Below are positions 54,985 to 64,000 of a stretch of DNA of 64,000 bases, one piece after another. The translations under genes and the position numbers were made by a program. The notes under the pieces were generated by a model, which saw nothing but the letters and a program-made list of their open reading frames with translations, ran no database searches and was not told where the DNA came from. Numbering within the stretch: position 1 is the stretch's first letter; each line of letters begins with the position of its first letter. This stretch comes from Engraulis encrasicolus (lineage: Eukaryota; Chordata; Actinopteri; Clupeiformes; Engraulidae): the NCBI RefSeq assembly GCF_034702125.1, contig NC_085880.1:14664320-14728319 (forward strand), given 5' to 3'.

Positions 54985-57182
54985 AGACGCTTTTCTACAA
55001 AATTATGCTTGCCTCAGTTCATTGTCTATACATGTATTAAAGATAGACAATTGGGCCGCCTCATCTTTGGTGGGCAAGACTAAAAAAAAAAAAACAACAT
55101 CAACAACAAAACAAAAACAAACAAAAAAAACCAACAGCATCGGACCCTGAGGACTGTCAGCCCACCAGGAAAATGCCCTGTATGACAGATTGCCATCTTA
55201 TTATTGCACATGTAGACTGCCTTTCTAGCCTTGGTCATTTGCTGGATTTACGGCTGGACTTTTGGATTGTCGTAAACGTATCATATGTGCTCTGTGATTG
55301 GTCCTCTCTGGAATAATTGAGCTACTTCCTTGCTGCACACTCATGGCACACCGTGCCCTCGACTCTAAAAACGTAGATACAGAAACACGGACGGACACAT
55401 ACTCGCACTAATATACTCCCTTGCATGAATATATCCACCAGCAGCGTTGTAGCTAAACTAGTTCAATGAACTAGTCTTCTTGTCTAATGTTCTACCTTTA
55501 TGACACCACTTGCCTCACCAGCAAAGCTGTCACAATAGTCTCTGTTTCTCAATGTGAAGTGTCCTGGCCTTGCTATTTAATTTTGTATTATTTAGAGCTT
55601 CAAGATTTCAAATCATTGCGACTCACCAAGTACTGTTCCAAAGTGAAGTATGCTTCAAAATCTACCAAGTTCTACACTTTAAATTCATAGAATTTCCAAG
55701 GCTGCACTTGCCACATCCTTGCCGTGAGAAAACACCCAGAATCCTTCAGTCTCCATACTCTTGCTAGGCTTTTTATTACAGGTGTTGTAAAGCCATACAT
55801 GTATACGCACTATATGGTATGTTGTTGTTTGCGCGATGTAGATAGCTTAAAATAGCTCAACACAACTTGGTCATGGTGGAGAGAGAGAGAGAAACAACTT
55901 GGCCATTGTTTGTGCTCATTACGTTTTATTTGTGTTGCGTTTCGCAGCTTCTGTCTGCGGACAATTTGTGGACTGTTATGAATTGATATTAACATTCTAG
56001 TAGTTTGCTGTACTTTTCAACTTACACCACTACAGAAATACAGCCAAAAGATTGTGTGTTTAAAATCAGTTAAAAACAAGTGTGTCCTGGGCCAGTCCAT
56101 CAGCAACTACTAGTGGCCAAAACAGAACTTCTCTAGCTTCCAAGCATGTTCCATGTTCATAATCGTTTGAGATGATTGTGATGCTATGAGCCTCCTCTTG
56201 CCAGTGCACGACTTCAAGGCTGTGGCACTCAGGATAGCAGCACACTTCACTTTGAGAAAAGGTCAGTGAGGGATGCAAGCCACCTCGCACACAATCTCAT
56301 CAGCTCCCCCTGCCCTCTGGGAAGAGGCACTGCAGCCTTGACTCCTGCACAACCAGCCACCTTCAGCCACCATTCTGATACTGATCTCCCTGCCCTCACT
56401 CCCATTGCAAACTCTTTTAGTTTACATAACAGACACAAATACATCCCCACTTAATCTAAAAATCTTTGTAAAAGTCAATGGGTTACACCCAAAGTGAGAT
56501 TTCCATTTGAGCAAACCAGTTTTGCTGTATGTGGGGGAATGATATACACATAAATAAATGCCCAATAATGTAGAAAAGTCCGTCTGTGTGAATGTTTGTG
56601 TGCACGCGTGCAGACAAGAATGTGTGTGTGTGTGTGCGAGCATGTGTGCAGATAAGAATGTGTGTGTGTGTGTGTGTATGCTTACGTTGGGCAGATTTAA
56701 TCTGGATAAAACCAGCATGTGCTCTCCTTCTCTCATAAGCTCTAGTCCACTCTGCAGTTTTTTCTTCTCTTTTCTCTCCATTCCTCTTCTCTTTCACTGC
56801 CCTCTTACAGTCTACTACATACTGCAGTCTCTTCGTTCCTTCTCTCCTCCCCTTCAATCCACCTTTCTTCTTTTCTGTCTTTACTACGGTTCCTCATCTT
56901 TCTCTCCGCCATGTGAGAGCTGGATGGTCTCCCTTTATCAGGACTTGGAAACTGCCAGACTCTTGGACTGGAATATTTTTGAACTGGACTGCGTGTGCAT
57001 ACACAGACGCACAGACACATACACACGCACACACTTGGGTTGAGGAGCTTTGTGTTTTTTATTGACAGTGGGGAACTGAGTGTGTGTGTGTGTGTGTGTG
57101 TGCGATAGATGAGGTGAGAGTGAGAGTGTGTGTGTTCCTCTACCTGGAGTTCTACTTGGCTCTTCGTGTTGACACTGTCGCC
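54985..57182. other. No gene called between C1q copy 2 and tmem72
   Basis: 55080-55130 is A-rich. 56230-56460 (plus strand VRDASHLAHNLISSPCPLGRG-type reading, then a frame change) may be a LINE C-terminal relic. TG runs occur at 56630 and 57078. A 5' untranslated exon of tmem72 may lie here but cannot be placed. Confidence 0.4.
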
Positions 57183-57255
57183 ATGGGAACTTTGGAGTCC
57201 TTGTGGGGAGCAGTCGAGTGCGCCTGTCGAGTCATGGGCATCTGTACAGCAGCAG
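57183..57255 (+). CDS. tmem72: tmem72 coding exon 1
   Basis: MGTLESLWGAVECACRVMGI and CTAA. The donor GGTACA splits a Val codon. Confidence 0.9.
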
Positions 57256-58068
57256 GTACACACCAAACACACACACTTTGTAGAAGTGCTACCATCAGTG
57301 TATCAGTGTTGCTGATGTCAGTTGTATAGGTAGTATTGTTAGGTGTGTGTGTGTGTGTGTGTGTGTGAATGGCAATAACTGTTATGCGTGTACACTAACG
57401 AGTGTTATGTGTGTGTGCGCTAATATTGTTATTTCTGTGGGTATATAAAAATACAATTATGTTGACTGTGTGTGTGGATGTGTACCACACATGTGGTTCT
57501 ATAAAGTGTGCTTGTGTGTGTATGTTAGTTGGGGTGTGTGTGTGTGTTTAAGTGCACAATGGCTCAGGCTAATTCCGCGGAATATGCAAAACTGACCTAA
57601 ATCCGTTCACTTCACATTCCCTCAGCCCTTTTCCTCAGAAATAAGCCCCACATACCCTCACACACCCACGCCCACAAAAACTCTTGCCACACATACACAC
57701 TATAATCAGAGATTGTTGCTTCTTTGAAACCATCTCTGCTATAATGACCTCTCACCTGTACAGTATAGTAATGATACAGTGTAGAGGAACACCACATTCT
57801 GTGTGCTTGTGTTTGTAATCATTTGTGTGTATATGTGTGTGTGTGTGTTTGTGTGTGTAGTGCTGTGTGGGGTGGGCATAGAGACACTTGGACTCGGGGA
57901 ACACCACAGTCTTGCCGTCTACCTGCTGTAAGTTCGCACACGCACACACATCCTGGTTGTGTGTATATATGTGTGTGGGTATTTACATACATATGTACAC
58001 ACACACACTTGCAAACACACTGTGATCATCTGTATGGCTTTGAGCTCTAGTGTGTGTTCTTCAGCAGG

Positions 58069-58143
<75 letters not shown>

Positions 58144-61100
58144 CAGAGTGTCCTCTGCAGGCATGATGCTGTTTGAGATGGCCTTCTTCGTCGACACACT
58201 ATTGGAGATCTGCCTCCCGTAAGAGACACACACACATAAACCAAGGCTTGACATTAACTTTCTCGCTTGCCGGCCACTGTGGCTAGTGGTTTTCCTGAGT
58301 CACTAGCCATCCAGCCAAAAATTCATTATTTTTTTATCATCATGCTGTATCTAACCTCAGAAGATGAGGTGCTTAAAGCAAGAAGATGAGTGCATGGGTT
58401 TCTACATTGAAATAAAGCAAACAAATAGAAACTGAGTAACTGATCTTTTTTTAACTTCAATACGAACAATTGATACACAGGGGGCAACGTGCAGAATATA
58501 CACTATTCTCATATGTCATACCATAGAATAAGCTACCTGTCAAATTGGCTAGTGACACTGAAATTGTTACCAGCCACAGCCAAGTTTTAAGAAGCATTTG
58601 GCTGGTTGGCAGGTGCCAGTGTCAAGCCCTGACATACACACACCTAGCTTGTTTCCTCTCTGTCCTCATCCAAGGTGGAAACGCAGCAACCTCTGTCGCC
58701 CACTCAGGCGATACACCGAGGGGAGGGTTAAACCCCCCTAGGAGACCTGAGAGCTTCCAAAAGTTTTGTCCAATTACAGAGGACGACCTCTGTAAAATAG
58801 TCAGGGAAAGTAAGCAGTCTACCTGCAGCCTTGACGCGATCCCCACATATCTGCTAAAAAACATACTTGGTTGCTTAGCAGCACCTTTACTGCAAATTGT
58901 TAACACCTCTATGCTTACAGGCATTTTTCCAAGCTCATTCAAAACAGCCATGGTAAAGCCACTCCTAAAAAAGACAAATTTAGATCAGAATTCTTTAAAC
59001 AACTACAGACCTATATCAAACCTCCCCTTTATAAGCAAGGTACTAGAAAAAGTTCTATCTATCAATCTGCTTTTTTCCATCTTAGAAATGTCAACAAAGT
59101 GCGCGGCTTGGCCCCCCGACAAGACGCTGAGAAACTTATTCATGCCTTTGTCACCAGTAGGATAGACTACTGCAATGCTCTCTTCTCTGGTCTCCCAAAA
59201 AAATTAATTGACAAATTGCAACTCATTCAAAATTCTGCGGCAAGAATCCTAACAAGAACCAGAATGAGAGAGCACATCTCTCCTGTCTTGGCAGACCTGC
59301 ACTGGTTACCTGTCTCATACAGAATCGACTTTAAGATTCTGCTCACAGTATTTAAAGCATTAAATGGACTTGCCCCTAGCTATATCTCAGACATACTCTC
59401 TTTTTATGCCCCTGCTCGAGCTCTCAGGTCCACTGATGCCAAGCTGCTAAGGACCCCCACCCCCCCGCAGAAGAAGATCGGCGACGCCGCGTTTGCCTGC
59501 TATGCGCCCAAGAGATGGAACGCCCTCCCCATCGAGATCCGATCAGCCACCTCCGTCGACTCCTTTAAGAAGCAGCTGAAGACCCACCTCTTCATCCTTG
59601 CCAACTCCTAGCTGCCAAGGCGTCATAGTGTCCCAGCTGCCGCAGCGCCCTTACTACTCGCAATCCAGCCCTGGCAGGGGGCTCCCCTAGGTGGCCGCTG
59701 GTCTCTGCCTGAGGTTTCTTCCTGACTACAGGGGGTCTTTTTTCTCAGACCTCACTGAGCTTTTTTCCCCCCCCTTACAAACGATGCCAGGGGCCGCACC
59801 TGAGCGCCCAATCTCTGTGTGACTATCTATGACTTATGATAGGCCCAGCCACTATGGACCTTACACATCTAAGAATCCTGGTCCTAACCTACGTTGACCT
59901 TATGACTCTACATTCTCTGTCTATCTCTTCTTCCTCTGCCTTCCTGCTTTTTCTGCCTCTCCTCTATACCTCTCCTTTTAAATCTATCTCTAACAATGTT
60001 TTTTTTCCCATTTGTTAAGCACTTTGAGTTACATGCCTTGTATGACACAGTGCTATACAAATACAATTATTATTATTATTATTATTTCTTTTTTACACCT
60101 CCCCAAACCCTGTTCATCGCTCACTTTTTCCTCCACTCTTTCCCCTATACCCCTCTCTCCCTCCTCTCCTCTCCATTCTTCCCTTCTCTGGCCTCTCCTA
60201 TTATCTCTCCATCCTCTCTTCCCTTTCCTCTCCTCTCCACTATACTAATCCCTTTCTCTGGTTGTCTGCCGGACTGTATGCTTGTGGTATTGTGGGAGCA
60301 GGCTGTCATCATGCTTTAGCGTATGTATCGCACGCTAGTGCATTCAGCGTGTTGGTGCGACGCATTTTGAAGGTAAAGCGTGCTCCTCAACGCAACGGTG
60401 AAGCGCTTTCATGCACTTTTGACACGTGACGAGGTTTGCGCAGTTGTGGAGCACGCTTTAACTTGGAAATGTGTATTGGAGACACGCAATAGTGGGTTCA
60501 AATCAGCATGACATAGATACGCCTATGCATGATGACATGTTGTGTGGGAGATGATGGCTCAGTAGTATGTGTGTTGAGTAGTTGTTTCCACCTGACTGCA
60601 AGGTTCTGGTGTTGTGGAAAGCAATAGCTCATGTCTCTTGTTGTTGTCCTCCTAGCTGCAAGGCTCTAGTGTTAGGGAAGAGGATGACGTGTGTGTGTGT
60701 GTGTGGTTGTCCTCCTGCCTGTAAGGTTCTGGTGCTATGGCAAAGGATTGCTCATCTGTGTGTGTGTGTGTGTGTAGTTGTCCTCCTAACTGCAAGGCTC
60801 TGTTTCTATGGAAGAGGATGGCTCATGTCTGTGTGTGTGTGTGGTTGTCCTCCTGATTGTAACAAGTATAAGTGTTATGGAAAAGGATTGCTCATCTCTC
60901 TCTCTGTGCGTAGTTGTCCTCCTAACTGCAAGGCTCTGGTGTTATGGAAGAGGATGGCTCATGTCTGTGTGTGTGCGTAGTTGTCCTCCAGACTGCAAGG
61001 CTCTGGTGCTATGGAAGAGGATGGCTCATGTCTGTGTGTGTGTGTGTCTGTGCGTAGTTGTCCTCCAGACTGCAAGGCTATGGTGCTATGGAAGAGGATG

Positions 61101-62597
61101 GCTCATGTCAGCAGCTTCCAGAAGTTCATGTACTACACCATGATGTCATTACTCTGCTTCCTCCACCCCCTCATGCTCTGGCACGCTCTTATACCAGGTG
61201 TGTGTGTGTGTGTGTGTGCTTCTGCTAGGTGGCATTTCACTTATGTGTACAATAGAGCTGTGTTGAAAAAAGAGATTTTCCGATTTTAAATGGATTCACA
61301 AATTAATTTCCGATTATCAATTCGTACGTCCAAAGATCGATTTTTAAAATAATTATTATATATTTATTATTATTATTATTATTAATATTTTCCCCCACGG
61401 TTGACCTTTTCATCAGCCTTCCAGCCATCAGTAACTACCAATACTTGTAAGATTTCCTGTTTACAGTAATATCGATATAATATTGCTTTTCTACAGTCAT
61501 GAAATGAAGGAAACAGCTCAAATTGCCTATGTTTTTAATAACATTAACTCCCATATCGAATTGAAATCAGATTGAATAGGAAATCAGATCGAATTTGAGC
61601 GAGTCGAAAAAAAAACGAGTCTGAAACTTGAATCAATACACAGCTCTAGTGTACAACGTGTGTCATTCTTTACTAGGCTGTTGCATCGCTATGTGTGTTT
61701 GTCTATTCAGTGTATGAGTGCATCTACTGCGTCATTCCACTAATAACTGTGTATACAGTATACAGCCCATGAGGTGTGTGTGTGTATGTGTGCCAGGAGG
61801 CATTCCACTTTTCACTGTGTGTACAGTCCAATATAGGCAACATTATACAGTGTATGTGTGTGTGTAGGCTGAATAGTACCGCTGATTACTGTGTGTGTAT
61901 GTAGGCTGAATGCTGTTGATCACTGTGTGTGTGTGTGTGTGTGTGCATGAGTGTGTGTGCAGGCTGCATGCTGCTGGCCACCGGCCTCCTGAACTTCCTG
62001 TTGAGCAAGCGTAAGAAGGCGGAGCCTGACGGTGGCCCCTCCAGCGAGGCCACACACACGTACTGCGACCCCTCCCGCACCGACACCGCCCTGACAGAGG
62101 AGGGCAGCACCGAGCAGACCTTCTCCTTCTTCCACGTCATCATGGGCTCGCGACCCACCCTGTCCCTCTCCCCCCGTGGATTTCTGCCAAGCAACAGCCG
62201 CCTCCAGGCGCCCCCGCCTACCGTCTGTGCAGACCTGCAGGTAGGCCTCGCCTGTTACCATGAGGCCTCGCCTGTTACCATTCATATTCATTCAGAATGA
62301 GCATGTTATTCAACAACTTTACCTGTTTACCCATAGTAATATATGATATATTAGCCTGTATTAGACTATCCTACATTATATGATATTATGATATTCATGG
62401 TCTATTTGCAGGCTCAGCCCTCCCCCTCCCCAAGGACCAGAAGCAGTGGCAGTAGGAGGGGGTTCGGTTCATCAGGCCGTGGTGGCTGTTTTGGGGGCCC
62501 CTTGACAGAGGAAGGGGCACAGGAGACTGAGATGGAGGAGTATGTCTATGTGGACTCAGAGACCACCTCCGACAAGGCTCCAATGATACCGCCATGA
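57183..62597 (+). CDS. tmem72: Transmembrane protein 72
   Basis: Exons: 57183-57255, 57861-57927, 58147-58218, 61058-61197, 61963-62240, 62412-62597 (stop), in frame throughout, giving 271 residues. Human TMEM72 has about 275. The ATG sits in a strong GCCATGG context. Order of parts: TM1 (ECACRVMGICTAAVLCGVGI), TM2 (SLAVYLLVSSAGMMLFEMAF), FQKFMYYTMMSLLCFLHPLM (TM3), LIPGCMLLATGLLNFLLSKR (TM4), then a basic stop and a long cytoplasmic-type tail. The tail ends ETTSDKAPMIPP, which mirrors the human ETTSDTTPIIPP. The STEQTFSF motif is also shared. Molecular function unknown. Mammalian expression is mainly renal, from general knowledge. Intron 3 carries a MITE, a LINE and an array of partial exon-4 copies. 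Confidence 0.94.
57861..57927 (+). CDS. tmem72: tmem72 coding exon 2
   Basis: LCGVGIETLGLGEHHSLAVY. Acceptor TGTGTGTAG, donor GTAAGT. Confidence 0.94.
58073..58137. repeat. (TG)n microsatellite
   Basis: About 32 TG units ending nine bases before tmem72 exon 3. Confidence 0.97.
58147..58218 (+). CDS. tmem72: tmem72 coding exon 3
   Basis: VSSAGMMLFEMAFFVDTLLE then ICL. Ends two bases into a Pro codon at GTAAGA. Confidence 0.93.
58242..58631. mobile_element. hAT-type MITE
   Basis: CAAGGCTTGACA and TGTCAAGCCCTG ends. Flanks ACATAAAC and ACATACAC differ at one base. Inside, GGCTAGTG motifs recur inverted. In tmem72 intron 3. Confidence 0.75.
58645..60090 (+). pseudogene. Internally deleted L2/CR1-like LINE
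   Basis: 58670-59095 encodes the RT N-terminal part (PLLKKTNLDQNSLNNYRPIS, NLPFISKVLEKV). From about 59110 it encodes the C-terminal part (HAFVTSRIDYCNALFSGLPK, LHWLPVSYRIDFKILLTVFK, CYAPKRWNALPIEIRSATSV). The middle with the YADD catalytic box is missing, so it cannot be active. The 3' end is intact: TGACACAGTGCTATACAAAT followed by (ATT)n. Lies in sense orientation in tmem72 intron 3. Confidence 0.9.
60577..61057 (+). repeat. Tandem array of partial tmem72 exon-4 copies
   Basis: Seven degenerate copies, starting near 60581, 60643, 60706, 60777, 60843, 60914 and 60982, precede the real exon at 61058. Each has TTGTCCTCC, CTGCAAGGCTCTGGTG, ATGGAAGAGGATGGCTCATG and then a TG run, the same order as the intron end plus the first 50 bases of exon 4. 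Some keep an acceptor-like TGTAG or CGTAG. None keeps the second half of the exon. Confidence 0.92.
61058..61197 (+). CDS. tmem72: tmem72 coding exon 4
   Basis: CPPDCKAMVLWKRMAHVSSF then QKFMYYTMMSLLCFLHPLML. Only this copy has the downstream FQKF segment and a donor. It is the eighth and last unit of the repeat array. Confidence 0.92.
61253..61648. mobile_element. hAT-type MITE
   Basis: TAGAGCTGTG and CACAGCTCTA ends with a perfect 8-bp duplication GTGTACAA (61245-61252 and 61649-61656). The interior is AT-rich with an (ATT)n run. Confidence 0.92.
61963..62240 (+). CDS. tmem72: tmem72 coding exon 5
   Basis: CMLLATGLLNFLLSKRKKAE, then a Ser/Thr-rich tail with TALTEEGSTEQTFSFFHVI. Phase 0 donor GTAGGC. 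Confidence 0.95.
62412..62597 (+). CDS. tmem72: tmem72 coding exon 6 (stop)
   Basis: Low-complexity Ser/Gly/Arg tail, then EMEEYVYVDSETTSDKAPMI and PP. TGA at 62595. The acceptor TATTTGCAG is conventional. Confidence 0.95.
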   Translation, partial: AQPSPSPRTRSSGSRRGFGSSGRGGCFGGPLTEEGAQETEMEEYVYVDSETTSDKAPMIPP

Positions 62598-62712
62598 TGC
62601 CAGATAGAGCCTAGTACATATAGTATATCCATCATTCCACCTTTAGCGCCTTTGCCTTCATCTAAACTGCATCCAGATCATTACGGCATCTTGATTCTAT
62701 TTTGAGACTGGC

Positions 62713-62718
62713 AATAAA
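62713..62718 (+). other. tmem72 polyadenylation signal
   Basis: AATAAA 116 bases past the stop codon. Confidence 0.75.
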
Positions 62719-62837
62719 ATTAATACATTTTTCAGTACCACAGCTCCGCGACCCACCCAGGATCCCTGTGTGACCCACTTTTTGGTCCAGACCCACCAGT
62801 TAAGAAAGACAACTGTAGGCCGTACAGTAGGCTACAT

Positions 62838-63177
62838 CAGTGGTTCCCAACCTATGGGTCGCGACCCAACCTATGGGTCACCAAAGATCCACGGGGGGTC
62901 GCGAAGCCCTCTTGATTTTAAGGGGTTTCATTTTAATACCATATGTAGCCCATGTTTAATGAATGACAATTGCATAGAAGCAACAAAATTTAAGTGCTAC
63001 ATTAAACATTTATTCTGTTTTTGAACAAAGACGAATTGAGGAACAAAATGATAACTAAAATGAGTTTTCGCAGGAAACAGAGCCTATCACGCGACTCAAT
63101 GTCATGCGGGTGCTGGGTCACCAAAGCTCACAATGGTAAAAATATGGGTCCCTGGGGAAAAAGGTTGGGAACCACTG
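62838..63177. mobile_element. hAT-type MITE
   Basis: CAGTGGTTCCCAACCT and AGGTTGGGAACCACTG-type ends with a perfect 8-bp duplication GGCTACAT (62830-62837 and 63178-63185). The GGGTCGCGA motif inside is typical of this widespread family. Confidence 0.93.
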
Positions 63178-63185
63178 GGCTACAT

Positions 63186-64000
63186 AGTAAAGATGCATTA
63201 GTGCACTGCTCCACAGCACCCCCCATACCCCTTACAGTTATAAGGGGATATTACATGTCCTGACTCATCATAGCCCAATGAATGATGTGTCATTTCTAAA
63301 CATGAGAGATTACACCATTTTAACACAATTGACTTAAAGCAGTATTTTATTTTTAAGTATGGCTGACATTTACCTCATTCTTTGACCCTCTGAATATCAT
63401 GACTTGTTTAGGATGAAAAACGGTTAAGTGGAACAACAGTTAAGTGGGACAGCTCAGTTTTGTTGCCAAACTTAAGCACCTTACACCTTTTGGTCATTTT
63501 TTTCTCTAGGATGTAAGATTTTAAATATTAAGTGTGGTTGTGATGTCTTGCTGTATGCAAATGACATACAGTAACAAACAAAAATAATATTAAAGGGCCC
63601 AATGTCTTAAATATAAACATAAGGCCTAAATAATTTTCTTCATATGAAAGGTGACTGTTAAGTATCAGGTAGTTAAGATTCCATTTTTGTTCATTAAAAA
63701 AATAATAATAACAAACAATTAGTGCTGCATTTTCCATTGTCCCACTTTGCCAGTCACTTCACCACCGGTAAAGTGGGACAGGGTATTTTCGTTACAGAGG
63801 GACAGCAATTGAAATATGGTTGCTTTTCAATAAAATGTTTTGTCATCGTTTCACCATGTGTTGCCCAAATGAAGTTATTACAAGAATTCACCTTCTTTTT
63901 CAATATTTTTCAATGACCTTTTATGGCTTAAGAGTGCAGCTTAACCACAACTTTCGACCAACGTACCCTCCGTGATCTGGGACGAGCACGAACACACAAG
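63186..64000. other. No gene seen
   Basis: Downstream of tmem72. AAGTGGGACA recurs at 63441 and 63770. No supported exon. Confidence 0.5.

Noticed and set aside
56483..57272. Several ORFs upstream of tmem72 as a separate gene or signal-bearing first exon
   Set aside because: They consist of TG-repeat and pyrimidine-rich translation. The tmem72 start at 57183 has a strong initiation context and matches the expected N-terminus.
58545..59165. 206-codon ORF as a host gene
   Set aside because: It is the LINE reverse-transcriptase N-terminal block fused to MITE sequence.

Overview
The window is genomic DNA of a ray-finned (teleost) fish. The evidence is intron-rich vertebrate genes, very dense CA/TG microsatellites, a tRNA-derived SINE, L2/CR1-like LINE pieces, and many non-autonomous DNA transposons (hAT, Harbinger, Tc1-like, TTAA-type). 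I cannot name the species.

Four host genes are supported. (1) Eleven coding exons at 6216-35270 (+) encode a b(0,+)AT-type light-chain amino-acid transporter (slc7a9). Only the first coding exon, about 30 codons, was not found. (2, 3) Two tandem paralogues on the minus strand, 42947-45007 and 51764-53694, each have four exons. Each encodes a secreted protein with a signal peptide, a coiled coil and a C-terminal C1q domain. (4) tmem72 has six coding exons at 57183-62597 (+) and ends before a good polyadenylation signal. All exon joins given keep the reading frame.

Layout: 1-6.2 kb holds an intact hAT transposase ORF (2881-4752, minus) and dispersed repeats. 6.2-35.3 kb is slc7a9. Its introns are swollen by nested transposons: a 6.7-kb TIR-bounded segment in intron 4-5, a 1.6-kb Tc1-like element inside a minisatellite in intron 8-9, and 3.9-kb and 2.7-kb elements in intron 9-10. 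35.3-40.5 kb is intergenic and packed with MITEs. 40.5-55 kb is a direct segmental duplication carrying the C1q genes. Between its copies lie an L2-like RT fragment, a 2.9-kb palindrome of 149-bp units and a 92-bp near-perfect hairpin. 55-64 kb carries tmem72, with an internally deleted LINE and a tandemly amplified piece of its own exon 4 in intron 3.

The genes do not form a pathway. slc7a9 encodes an epithelial exchanger subunit, the C1q proteins are predicted secreted pattern-recognition-type molecules, and tmem72 is a four-helix membrane protein of unknown role. No new biochemical system was found. The most interesting signals are TG tracts abutting 14 of 16 splice acceptors in slc7a9 and tmem72, the exon-derived minisatellite in tmem72, a 2.2-kb long-TIR transposon whose empty site is preserved in the paralogous C1q copy, replacement changes clustered in one stretch of the C1q domain, and the large TIR-bounded segment carrying exon-like pieces.
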